A DNA stretch of 14,387 nt from JASFUX01 sp050050115. Lineage in GTDB: Bacteria; Pseudomonadota; Alphaproteobacteria; Caulobacterales; Maricaulaceae. A program made the translations under genes and the position numbers. The notes beneath the pieces are model-generated. The model was not told the DNA's origin and did no database searches. It was given only the letters and a program-made list of their open reading frames with translations. Positions 1-6,835 of the stretch are shown one piece after another; positions within the stretch are counted from its first letter, which is position 1; each line of letters opens with the position of its first letter. Where the stretch lies: the NCBI GenBank assembly GCA_050050115.1, contig JASFUX010000067.1, forward strand, positions 1-14,387. The letters run 5' to 3'.

Positions 1-2
1 TG

Positions 3-1499
3 CAAATCTATTTCGTTCCCGAGAGCCGCAACCACTACTTGAGCGCGAGCGGGTGGGTTCAAGACGACGCTGCAGGCGTTCTGCGAAGAATTCCGGAATT
101 GTTCGGGTATTTGTTCATACGTGCGCAGATCAACAGGAGCGCCATGTTCGTTCTTGCGGCAATCGCACTTGGCGGCTTGCTGAGCGCGCTCCAGCGCAGA
201 GCGCGACGATCGGCCGGCTCTTCCTCAGACGCCGCCTCCGAGGCGAAGCCCGGATCCGCGCCAGAAATCCTGTTGGTGTTTTCGGCTTTCTGGATATTGG
301 CCGCCGCACTTACGTTTGGACCTCCGCTGGCGATCACTCAAACGGCGGACAGGTATTTCGAACTGCCCGTCCTCTTGACGCTCTTGAGCATAGGGCCGCT
401 GTTTGCGGCCGCGGGATTGCGGTTTCGAACGCAGGGCAGCGTTGCGATTGCGTTCGCAGCTTGCGTGATCGTCTTGCCATGGCTGAACCAGAGCTATGCG
501 TCAGATCACCTCGCGGGCCGCCACCGAATCGCGCGTGCGATCGAATCCCAGTTCGATTATCTCAGCCGCCACTGGGAAGAGCAGGCGCAAATCGTGATTA
601 CCGGCCCTGCGTTGGCCGGCGAAGGGTTCAACCATTGGTCAACGGGATACCTTCGACACCTATCGGGTCGATCCGACATAATCGGCCTGCTCGGCGTTAG
701 TCGAGACGCAACACGCTTCCCAATCGTCAGCCGCTATACGGATCATGACGATCGGTACTGGGCGACGAACCAAGCCGGCGCGGCATACCGCATCAGGATG
801 ATCGGTCTCGAAGCCGACCGCCCGACATATTCGTACCGCTTGGACGCAGACCTGACATTGCAGCCCGTCGGGGTGACGATTGCGATCAACGACGATGATA
901 ATTCGATCTATGCAGCCGGCTACGGCGAGAGCTTCAGCGCCCACAGCATTGACGACGACGTTCTGGGCGAACTCTGCGCGCTGACGGAGCGTTCGATGGG
1001 GGGAGCGACGCTCTTCGGGCGGCTTCGATTCGAACAACAAGCCGCCTCCGCCGGACTGACCAACACCTTCACCGTCGACGGCAGTTCGCCTGTGAGGGTC
1101 GCGCCGGCCGTCGCCGACGATTCAGCATTGAGGGGCCGGTTCCGGCTCGTTCCCGGAGAGGTCGACTTCGGAGATTCCCAATTCGGCGAACGATACCCGC
1201 CGACGCCGATCCTGTGGCGCGACGGCTTCCAGCTCTGGAACACCGCGCCTGGCGAATGGCAGCTTCAAGTCGGCGATTCGGGGCAGGCATCGACCGGCGA
1301 GGAACTCTATTTCGAGTTCGAAGTTCACCCGGGCTGTTTGAGCATGTTCCGCATGAACAATGCAGGGCTGCTGGCCTTTACGCCCGGCGCGCCGGCGGGC
1401 GAGATCGAGCTTGGGCGCGGATTTCTCGATCGAAGCTGGCGCGGCGACGTTTTCACATCGTTGAACGCTACGGCGGGCGCGCAAGCCAACGTCGACTGA
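3..1499 (+). CDS. Membrane protein with large C-terminal extracytoplasmic domain, 5'-truncated
   Basis: The frame is open from the first bases of the window, and the codons before the TTG at 39 read smoothly into the protein, so the true start most likely lies outside; 498 residues are visible. Four hydrophobic helices are seen, at about 141-191, 261-320, 357-416 and 435-485. A hydrophilic region of roughly 330 residues follows, rich in Asp, Gly, Tyr and Phe and with a beta-rich look. The layout (helices, then a soluble tail) resembles the C-terminal half of a multi-pass GT-C-like glycosyltransferase or polymer-handling membrane protein, and the neighbour gmd fits envelope polysaccharide work. 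I recognise no catalytic motif, and the catalytic N-terminal part would be outside the window. The coding sequence looks more AT-rich than the genes further right. Function unknown; that it is a real gene is fairly sure. Confidence 0.75.
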   Translation, partial: QIYFVPESRNHYLSASGWVQDDAAGVLRRIPELFGYLFIRAQINRSAMFVLAAIALGGLLSALQRRARRSAGSSSDAASEAKPGSAPEILLVFSAFWILAAALTFGPPLAITQTADRYFELPVLLTLLSIGPLFAAAGLRFRTQGSVAIAFAACVIVLPWLNQSYASDHLAGRHRIARAIESQFDYLSRHWEEQAQIVITGPALAGEGFNHWSTGYLRHLSGRSDIIGLLGVSRDATRFPIVSRYTDHDDRYWATNQAGAAYRIRMIGLEADRPTYSYRLDADLTLQPVGVTIAINDDDNSIYAAGYGESFSAHSIDDDVLGELCALTERSMGGATLFGRLRFEQQAASAGLTNTFTVDGSSPVRVAPAVADDSALRGRFRLVPGEVDFGDSQFGERYPPTPILWRDGFQLWNTAPGEWQLQVGDSGQASTGEELYFEFEVHPGCLSMFRMNNAGLLAFTPGAPAGEIELGRGFLDRSWRGDVFTSLNATAGAQANVD

Positions 1500-1790
1500 C
1501 GACGCCCTGAAGCCGCAGAGGTTGTCGATCCGGGCCCGCTTTAACTATGAGGGCGGCGGCCAAGCATGCTTCGCGACCTATACGGTCGGCGCCGACGCGC
1601 GTTGGCGGGGCCCGCCGAGAAGAAAACGACGGCGCGCGCCCTGGGATCTCAAGTGGAGCGGGCCTTGCATCCGCCACCGCATCGCTTGGCCGTCGTGGAA
1701 ACCGGCGCCGAGGTCTGGCGCAAATCGGCCGACCGCGGCTATGAAACACGCGAGCCCGTGATTCGACGCGACCTAAAGAAGGACAGTCCT
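1500..1790. other. Intergenic gap of about 290 bp upstream of gmd
   Basis: No convincing gene lies here. The gmd frame stays open back to an ATG at 1566, but the extra 75 residues are Arg/Pro-rich and do not look like the Rossmann start of Gmd. Two short overlapping frames from 1522 and 1547 are equally unconvincing. I see no clear sigma-70 promoter and no terminator for the preceding gene. The only clear signal is the gmd Shine-Dalgarno at the right edge. Confidence 0.5.
1776..1783 (+). promoter_or_regulatory. Ribosome binding site deciding the gmd start
   Basis: AAGAAGGA lies 7 nt before the GTG at 1791. It selects that GTG over the ATG at 1566, because the protein then begins directly with the NAD(P)-binding strand and glycine loop expected of Gmd. 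Confidence 0.7.
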
Positions 1791-2864
1791 GTGAAAGCAA
1801 CCAAGACCGCCCTCATCACCGGCGTGACCGGCCAGGACGGCGCGCATCTCGCCCGGCTTCTGCTGGAGAAGGGCTATGACGTTCACGGCATCAAGCGGCG
1901 GTCCTCGTCGTTCAACACCGAGCGTGTGGACGACCTCTACGTTGATCCCCACGAGCGGAGCACCCAGTTCCGCATGCACTACGGGGAGATGACCGACTCA
2001 ACCAACCTGATCCGATTGATCCAGGAAATCAGACCCGACGAAATCTACAACCTCGCCGCCCAGAGCCACGTCGCGGTCTCGTTCGAGACCCCCGAATACA
2101 CCGCCAACGCGGACGCGCTGGGCCCCTTGAGAATTCTCGAGGCCATTCGCATCCTGAAGATGGAGGACCAGACGCGGTTCTATCAGGCGTCGACCTCGGA
2201 AATGTTCGGGATGGTCCAGGAAGTTCCCCAGAAGGAGACGACGCCCTTCTATCCCCGCAGCCCCTACGGCGCGGCCAAGCTCTACGCCTACTGGATCACG
2301 GTGAACTATCGCGAAGCCTACGGCATGCACGCTTCGAACGGGATCTTGTTCAATCACGAAGGCCCGATGCGCGGCGAAACGTTCGTGACGCGGAAGATCA
2401 CGCGCGCGGTCGCGGCGATCGAGCACGGGCTTCAGGAGACGCTTTACCTGGGCAATCTCGACGCCCTGCGAGACTGGGGTCATGCGCGCGACTATGTCGA
2501 AGGCATGTGGCGCATCCTGCAGCAAGACGAGCCTGACGACTATGTCCTCGCCACCGGCGAAATGCATTCGGTGCGCGAGTTCGTCGAAAAGGCCTTCGCG
2601 CGCACCGGCAAAACGATCAAATGGACCGGCGAGGGTGTCGAGGAGGAAGGCCGCGATGCGGCGACCGGCGCCGTTCTTGTGAAGATCGATCCGCGCTACT
2701 TCCGGCCCACGGAAGTCGACCAGCTTCTGGGCGACGCGTCCAAGGCGAGCGAAAAGCTCGGTTGGACGCACAAGACGTCGTTTGAAGACTTGGTTTCGGA
2801 AATGGTCGACGCCGATCTCGAGACAGTCGCGAACGAACGGGACCGTAAGAACCGCGAAGGCTGA
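1791..2864 (+). CDS. gmd: GDP-mannose 4,6-dehydratase
   Basis: Converts GDP-D-mannose to GDP-4-keto-6-deoxy-D-mannose in the cytoplasm, the branch point to GDP-L-fucose, GDP-D-rhamnose, GDP-perosamine and related sugars. It is a 357-residue extended SDR-family protein, normal for the family. Visible features: the NADP-binding glycine loop GVTGQDG at residues 11-17, the RRSSSFNTER segment near 36-45, the active-site STSEMFG with Thr135 and Glu137, the catalytic Tyr159-x3-Lys163 in SPYGAAK, and the RGETFVTRKITRA segment near 194-206. The usual ESPRRGETF reads EGPMRGETF here, a small change beside a conserved patch. The GTG start is supported by an AAGAAGGA site 7 nt upstream. No reductase, epimerase or GDP-perosamine synthase follows it, so the final sugar cannot be read from this window. 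Identification is secure. Confidence 0.97.
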   Translation: MKATKTALITGVTGQDGAHLARLLLEKGYDVHGIKRRSSSFNTERVDDLYVDPHERSTQFRMHYGEMTDSTNLIRLIQEIRPDEIYNLAAQSHVAVSFETPEYTANADALGPLRILEAIRILKMEDQTRFYQASTSEMFGMVQEVPQKETTPFYPRSPYGAAKLYAYWITVNYREAYGMHASNGILFNHEGPMRGETFVTRKITRAVAAIEHGLQETLYLGNLDALRDWGHARDYVEGMWRILQQDEPDDYVLATGEMHSVREFVEKAFARTGKTIKWTGEGVEEEGRDAATGAVLVKIDPRYFRPTEVDQLLGDASKASEKLGWTHKTSFEDLVSEMVDADLETVANERDRKNREG

Positions 2865-2888
2865 GCCCCCGCCGCTCTTGGGCCTCAG
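2861..2888 (+). terminator. Weak hairpin at the end of gmd
   Basis: CTGAGCCC at 2861-2868 can pair with GGGCCTCAG at 2880-2888, with one bulged base and an 11-nt loop. It overlaps the gmd stop codon and has no T-run after it. It may be a transcript-end structure but is a poor intrinsic terminator. Confidence 0.3.
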
Positions 2889-3075
2889 CAGCGATTCATC
2901 CCGCCCTGCAGTTCGACGATCGAATCGTTTGGCTCTCTCAACCTGGCGGCGCGCGGTAGCGTTCCCATGCGATGGGTTCGTGCAACTTATGGTGGATTTT
3001 TCCTTGGACTGCCGATCTGCACACTCTAGTGTTCTCGGTGTGGGGATGTTCTTTTTGAGTTAAGGGGTTTCGACC
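2889..3075. other. Intergenic region before the small membrane protein
   Basis: Under 200 bp after the gmd hairpin. It appears more AT-rich than its surroundings toward the right end. A TTGGAC-N17-TAGTGT pair at 3004-3032 could be a promoter for the small gene, but the match is poor. No other gene is seen. Confidence 0.3.
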
Positions 3076-3294
3076 GTGGCTCAGGATATCGAGGCGGCCG
3101 ACACGAAGCATCTCGTCATCGCTCCTCGTCCTCGATCGCGCCGGGTTGGGCTACTCATCATAACCATCGTCGGCCCGACCGCGGCGCTCTTAGGAGCAGC
3201 CATGCTCGGCATGGGGTGGATCGAGGCCCTATCGGTCCTTGGCGTGATTTCCGGCGGCCTTGGGCTGCGGCTGGCGGCTCCCGATCTGTTCTAG
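3076..3294 (+). CDS. Small two-helix membrane protein, unknown function
   Basis: A 72-residue protein starting at GTG, with AAGGGG at 3062-3067 placed 8 nt upstream. The first 23 residues are polar and basic (APRPRSRR at about 16-23), followed by a hydrophobic helix near residues 24-46 and a second near 49-66. Both helices are rich in Gly and Ala, suggesting tight helix packing. By the positive-inside rule the basic N-terminus should stay in the cytoplasm. It stands alone, between gmd on the same strand and the convergent phosphatase gene. I do not recognise a family. The good ribosome site, clean hydrophobic pattern and fit into an otherwise empty stretch argue that it is real. No function can be inferred beyond a membrane location. 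Confidence 0.6.
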   Translation: MAQDIEAADTKHLVIAPRPRSRRVGLLIITIVGPTAALLGAAMLGMGWIEALSVLGVISGGLGLRLAAPDLF

Positions 3295-3323
3295 CAGCGC
3301 CGCCCGTCCACCGTCAGACAAAT

Positions 3324-3346
3324 CCTGCTCCAGCCGCTACAGCAGG
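3324..3346. terminator. Short inverted repeat between convergent genes
   Basis: CCTGCT at 3324-3329 is repeated inverted as AGCAGG at 3341-3346, with an 11-nt loop that contains the stop codon of the minus-strand phosphatase gene. Its position between two converging genes suits a bidirectional terminator, but the stem is only 6 bp and there is no T-run. Confidence 0.25.
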
Positions 3347-4083
3347 TCCGTACATGAGGCCGCCGTCACGGTCAGCGCGCGCGGAATCGAGCGCGACGGC
3401 TCGGTCTTCACCGCCCCGCCGGCCGCCTCCACGATCGCGAGCCCGGCGGCAACATCCCAGAGCATGATATTTTCTTCATGGTAGACGTCCACGATCCCGG
3501 CCGCGACCAGCGCCAAAGAGCTCGCTGCAGAGCCAATCATCCGGATCTTCTTGTAAGCGCTCATCTGCTCGGCGAAGGATTTGAGAGCGGCCTCGGAGTA
3601 ATCGCGGTTGACCGGAAAGCCTGTCGCAAGCACCGCCTGACCGCGCTCGCGGACCTGAGAAACCCGCATGGGCGCACCGTTGCAGCGCGCGGAAACGTCG
3701 TGTGCGCCTGCGTAGAGCCGATCGCGCAGGAAATCGTAAATGACCCCGGCGGAAGGCGCGCCGCCGCGCAGGAGCGCGATCGCCACGGCGCAATAGTCGA
3801 GACCTCGGCTGAAGTTAAACGATCCGTCGAGCGGATCGACAACGAACGCCGCCGGCGCATCGAGAACCTCTGGAGCCCGAGCGCCCTGCTCCTCCGCCAG
3901 CACCGGCAGACCGCTCCCCGCAAGGCGCTCGACGATCAGGTCCTGCGATGCGCTGTCTTCGAAGAGCTTTATGTCCCGCCCCTCGGCGCTCAGAGTCGAG
4001 GCCGCCGCGAAACGCTCGCGCAGCATCGCGCCGGCTCGCCGGGCGGCGTCTTCGGCCAGGATGAGGGCCTCGGCGTCTCTCAT
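3337..4083 (-). CDS. Inositol monophosphatase family protein (CysQ/SuhB-like)
   Basis: A metal-dependent sugar-phosphate or nucleotide phosphatase of 248 residues, a typical family length. The Mg2+-binding motifs are visible: Glu64/Glu65 in LAEEQ, VVDPLDGSFNF at 81-91 with Asp83 and Asp86, and LWDVAAG at 208-214 with Asp210, followed by EAAGG. The segment RMIGSAASSLALVAAG at about 181-196 is also typical. The family includes inositol-1-phosphatase, histidinol-phosphatase and 3'-phosphoadenosine-5'-phosphate phosphatase, and sequence alone does not choose between them. Next to Gmd and an AGE-family enzyme, a sugar-phosphate substrate is possible but is only inference. It is divergent from the AGE gene, with about 78 bp between the starts. 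The ATG is followed directly by the expected N-terminal helix. Confidence 0.9.
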   Translation of the reverse strand: MRDAEALILAEDAARRAGAMLRERFAAASTLSAEGRDIKLFEDSASQDLIVERLAGSGLPVLAEEQGARAPEVLDAPAAFVVDPLDGSFNFSRGLDYCAVAIALLRGGAPSAGVIYDFLRDRLYAGAHDVSARCNGAPMRVSQVRERGQAVLATGFPVNRDYSEAALKSFAEQMSAYKKIRMIGSAASSLALVAAGIVDVYHEENIMLWDVAAGLAIVEAAGGAVKTEPSRSIPRALTVTAASCTDLL

Positions 4084-4143
4084 GTCGTCTGGCAGCTCGT
4101 GTCCATGCGCTTCTGCCTACATTGACGGCCGCACGCCGCCAAG

Positions 4144-4162
4144 CACGTCACAGAGGGACGTG
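4144..4162. promoter_or_regulatory. Inverted repeat CACGTC-N7-GACGTG in divergent promoter region
   Basis: A perfect 6-bp inverted repeat with a 7-nt spacer sits in the short gap between the divergent phosphatase and AGE-family genes. The spacer holds most of the AGAGGGA ribosome site, and the right arm touches the GTG at 4162. It could be an operator for a dimeric regulator, an RNA hairpin hiding the ribosome site, or chance. No regulator gene lies nearby. Confidence 0.3.
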
Positions 4163-5424
4163 TGGTCCAATATTTGGAAACGATGGAGCAATCGGTCTCA
4201 AATCGCTCTACTTTCGTTCCTCCCCGCTGCTCATCGCTGCAGATTTCCGATCCGTTCAAATCCGTGACCAAGCCATCGCCCTCCCCGCCAGCAGAGCTTG
4301 CCAGCATCGCAGAGCGGACGCGCGGCTGGCTGCTGGAGGCGTGCTTTCCGTTCTGGGTCGAGAGGGCGCGTCATCCCGCGGGCGGCTTCCGCGAGAGGCT
4401 GGCGCTGGACGGAACGCCGCTCGACGACGCGGTCTCGCGCGTCCGCGTGCAGGCGCGCCAGACCTATTTCTTCGCCCGCGCGAAGCTTCTCGGCTGGGAG
4501 CCCGCCCGCGCCGACGCTCTGATCGACCACGGCCTCGAGGCGCTTCTTGGACCCTGCCGCCGCGACGACGGTCTCGTCGGCCGGATGGTGACGCTTGGAC
4601 GCGGCCTCGACGATCCGCAGCCTGAGCTTTACGACAACGCCTTCGCCGTGCTCGCGCTCGCCTGGGCGAGCCGCGCTCTCGCTCGCCCGGACCTGGCAAA
4701 CGAAGCAGCGGAGATGCTTGCAACGCTCGACCAAAGCCATGCGCACCCCGCAGGCGGCTATGCCGAGAGCCAGCCGCCCCGCCTGCCCCGTCGGCAAAAC
4801 CCGCACATGCACGTCTATGAAGCCTGCCTCGCAACGGCCGCCGCTGGCGAGCGGGCGGCCGTTGCGCGCGCCGACACGATCGAGCGGCTGCTCGAGACCC
4901 GGTTCTGGGATCGCCGCACCGGCCACCTGCGCGAGTATTTCGACGACGCCTTGTCGCCGCTGCCAGGCGAGACGGGCGACGTCGTAGAGCCGGGGCATGA
5001 ATTCGAGTGGGTCGCCCTTCTGGCGCAGCGCGCGGCGCTCGATGACCGCTCGCTCTCCCCTCTCGCCGCGGAGCTTTACGCCGCCGGTCTCAAAGGGCTC
5101 GACGCAGCCGGCTTCGCGCCGCTGTCGACGCGCCTCGACAGCACACCGCGCGATGCGGGGCGGCGGACCTGGTCGCAAAGCGAGGCCTTACGCGCGCATC
5201 TGGCGATGATGCGTCACGGCGACGCGGAGGCCGGCCGGCGGGCCGTCGATCTGGCCGAGGCGATCTTCGCCGCGCATCTCGATCCCGCCCCGCTTGGCGG
5301 CTGGATCGACCATTACGACGCGGAGGGTCGCCCAGGCGTCGATTCGATCACGGCGGCGACGGGCTATCATCTGGCCACGGCGTTCATCGAACTCATGGAA
5401 GCGGCGGCGTCCCAAACCGCCTGA
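4162..5424 (+). CDS. AGE family sugar epimerase/isomerase (mannose-6-phosphate isomerase-like)
   Basis: Belongs to the N-acylglucosamine 2-epimerase superfamily, (alpha/alpha)6-barrel enzymes that interconvert aldoses and ketoses or epimerise C2. Motifs in order: RVRVQARQTYFFARA at 93-107, ELYDNAFAVLALA at 155-167, NPHMHVYEA at 213-221 with His215 and His217, EPGHEFEWVALL at 276-287 with His279, and a WSQSEALRA motif near 337-345. The family often has YDHAF where this protein has YDNAF. Mannose-6-phosphate isomerase activity would supply GDP-mannose for Gmd, an inference from context. The start is uncertain. The GTG at 4162 follows AGAGGGA by only 3 nt. An ATG at 4183 and a GTG at 4264 are alternatives, and the first 40 or so residues do not look like family core. 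Total length from 4162 is 420 residues. Confidence 0.88.
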   Translation: MVQYLETMEQSVSNRSTFVPPRCSSLQISDPFKSVTKPSPSPPAELASIAERTRGWLLEACFPFWVERARHPAGGFRERLALDGTPLDDAVSRVRVQARQTYFFARAKLLGWEPARADALIDHGLEALLGPCRRDDGLVGRMVTLGRGLDDPQPELYDNAFAVLALAWASRALARPDLANEAAEMLATLDQSHAHPAGGYAESQPPRLPRRQNPHMHVYEACLATAAAGERAAVARADTIERLLETRFWDRRTGHLREYFDDALSPLPGETGDVVEPGHEFEWVALLAQRAALDDRSLSPLAAELYAAGLKGLDAAGFAPLSTRLDSTPRDAGRRTWSQSEALRAHLAMMRHGDAEAGRRAVDLAEAIFAAHLDPAPLGGWIDHYDAEGRPGVDSITAATGYHLATAFIELMEAAASQTA

Positions 5425-5441
5425 ACGCGCGCGTTTATTTT
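5424..5441 (+). terminator. Palindrome plus T-rich tail after the AGE gene
   Basis: AACGCGCGCGTT (5424-5435) is perfectly self-complementary, overlaps the last base of the stop codon, and runs into TATTTT. A hairpin here has only about 4 bp of stem with a 4-nt loop, so it would be a weak terminator. Confidence 0.3.
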
Positions 5442-5591
5442 GCGCCGCAACAAAGCGAAACCTTTTTTGAGTTGCTCAGGCGGCGGCGATTGATGTCCTA
5501 GAGGCGCAATCAAGACGTTTCGCCTCAAAGCGGCCCACCCAGCTTGTGCGGTCGGCCGCCCGGACGGGGCCTGACAGGAGTAAACGCGGCG

Positions 5592-6761
5592 ATGGCCATC
5601 CCTTTCATCGACCTCATGGCCCAGCGCGACCGCATCGGCCCCAAGATCGACGCCGCCGTCGCGGCCGTGCTCGAGCACGGCCAGTACGTCGGCGGGCCCG
5701 AGGTGATCGAACTTGAAAAGCGCCTAGCGGCCTTCTGCGGCGCCGAGCACGCCCTTTCCTGCGCGAACGGGACCGACGCGCTGGTCCTTGCGCTGCGCGG
5801 CTGGGGCGTGGGCCCGGGCGACGCGGTGTTCTGCCCGAGCTTCACCTTCGTGGCGACCGCCGAGGTCCTGCCCTGGATCGGCGCCAGCCCGGTGTTCGTC
5901 GACATCGACCCGGCGACTTACTGCATCGATCCCCAAAGCCTCGTTCAAGCGATCGCCGCGGTCAAAGCCGAGGGCAAGCTCAGGCCCAAGGCGATCATCG
6001 CGGTCGACCTCTTCGGCCAGCCCGCGGACTACCCCGCCTTGGCTGAGATCGCGCGCGCCGAAGGCCTCAAGCTGCTCGCCGACTGCGCGCAAAGCTTCGG
6101 CTGCACGCTCAATGGCGAGCACCCTCTCGCCTGGGCCGACGCGGCGAGCACCAGCTTCTTTCCCGCCAAGCCTTTGGGCGCCTACGGCGACGGCGGCGCG
6201 GTGTTCACCAACGACCCCGCACACGCCGACCGCATCGATTCAATTCGCGTCCACGGCCGGGCGGTGGCCTCGGACATCGAGGGCCATTCGTTCGACCACG
6301 ACCCGAAATACCTCAACATGCGGGTCGGGTTGAACAGCCGGCTCGACACCATCCAGGCGGCGATCCTGCTTGAAAAGCTTAAGGTCTTCCCCGCCGAGAT
6401 CGAGATGCGCAATGAGGTCGCCGCGCGTTACTGCGATCTGCTCGACGGCGCCGTCGCCGCGCTTCCGAAGGTCATCGAAGGCGGCGTGTCGACCTGGGCG
6501 CAGTTCACCGTCGAGGTAGAGGACCGCGACGCGATGCAAGCGCATCTGCGATCGAAGGGCGTGCCGACGGCGGTCTACTACCCCGTACCGCTGCACGCAC
6601 AAAAACCGTACAAGGACTACCCGAGCGCGCCCGGCGGCCTGCCGGTCACCGAGGCCAAGGCCGAGCGGGTCCTCAGCCTGCCGATGCACCCCGACCTCGA
6701 TGAGACGACCCAAGACCTGATCGTCGCAGCCGTGCGCGAGACCGTGGCGGTGGCGGCCTAG
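5592..6761 (+). CDS. DegT/DnrJ/EryC1/StrS aminotransferase (WbpE/WlbC-like)
   Basis: A PLP-dependent sugar-nucleotide aminotransferase of 389 residues. The Schiff-base lysine is Lys193 in SFFPAKPLGAYGDGGA. Asp164 in LLADCAQSFG should contact the PLP ring nitrogen. ANGTDAL at 58-64 binds the phosphate, and LNSRLDTIQAAIL is the partner-subunit loop. The opening IPFIDLMAQ, the FVDIDP segment and the SFFPxKPLGxxGDGGA form match WbpE/WlbC enzymes, which transfer an amino group to UDP-3-keto-GlcNAcA. They differ from GDP-perosamine synthase, which has GEGG at this point. Exact substrate is inferred. The ATG at 5592 is preceded by AGGAG at 5576-5580, 11 nt away, which is a little far. The in-frame extension to 5544 is Arg/Gly-rich and unlike the family. 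Second Asp/Glu-Ala-Ala-Gln position reads DCAQ here. Confidence 0.93.
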   Translation: MAIPFIDLMAQRDRIGPKIDAAVAAVLEHGQYVGGPEVIELEKRLAAFCGAEHALSCANGTDALVLALRGWGVGPGDAVFCPSFTFVATAEVLPWIGASPVFVDIDPATYCIDPQSLVQAIAAVKAEGKLRPKAIIAVDLFGQPADYPALAEIARAEGLKLLADCAQSFGCTLNGEHPLAWADAASTSFFPAKPLGAYGDGGAVFTNDPAHADRIDSIRVHGRAVASDIEGHSFDHDPKYLNMRVGLNSRLDTIQAAILLEKLKVFPAEIEMRNEVAARYCDLLDGAVAALPKVIEGGVSTWAQFTVEVEDRDAMQAHLRSKGVPTAVYYPVPLHAQKPYKDYPSAPGGLPVTEAKAERVLSLPMHPDLDETTQDLIVAAVRETVAVAA

Positions 6762-6762
6762 G

Positions 6763-6790
6763 CCGCGCCGCTGCGCGGAACGTTTCTTTT
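6763..6790 (+). terminator. Intrinsic terminator after the aminotransferase gene
   Basis: CCGCGC (6763-6768) and GCGCGG (6773-6778) form a perfect 6-bp GC stem with a 4-nt CGCT loop, directly after the stop codon, followed by AACGTTTCTTTT. This is the best intrinsic terminator in the window. It separates the sugar genes from the caspase-like gene. Confidence 0.6.
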
Positions 6791-6835
6791 CCCTCGCCGA
6801 TCGGCTTAAATGGCCCGCCGACGTTGGGGGCCCTC

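Noticed and set aside
1566..1790. N-terminal extension of gmd from ATG 1566
   Set aside because: The 75 extra residues are Arg/Pro-rich and unlike Gmd, and the GTG at 1791 has a strong ribosome site and starts at the Rossmann strand.
1998..2771. A 257-codon minus-strand frame
   Set aside because: It lies within gmd, and the mirror translation has no recognisable domain.
3004..3032. Promoter TTGGAC-N17-TAGTGT before the small membrane protein
   Set aside because: Only half of each hexamer matches; mentioned in the intergenic note but not called as a promoter.
4231..5178. A 315-codon minus-strand frame
   Set aside because: Antisense shadow of the AGE-family gene, Arg/Ala/Gly-rich, no motif.
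5467..5495. Promoter TTGAGT-N17-TTGATG before the aminotransferase gene
   Set aside because: The -10 matches the consensus at only two positions.
5501..5526. Inverted repeat GAGGCG-N14-CGCCTC
   Set aside because: Six-base GC arms with a 14-nt loop are easily expected by chance in such DNA; nothing else supports a function.
5592..6761. GDP-perosamine synthase as the identity of the aminotransferase next to gmd
   Set aside because: The lysine-region form SFFPAKPLGAYGDGGA and the LNSRLDTIQAAIL loop fit WbpE/WlbC-type enzymes; perosamine synthases have a GEGG form there.
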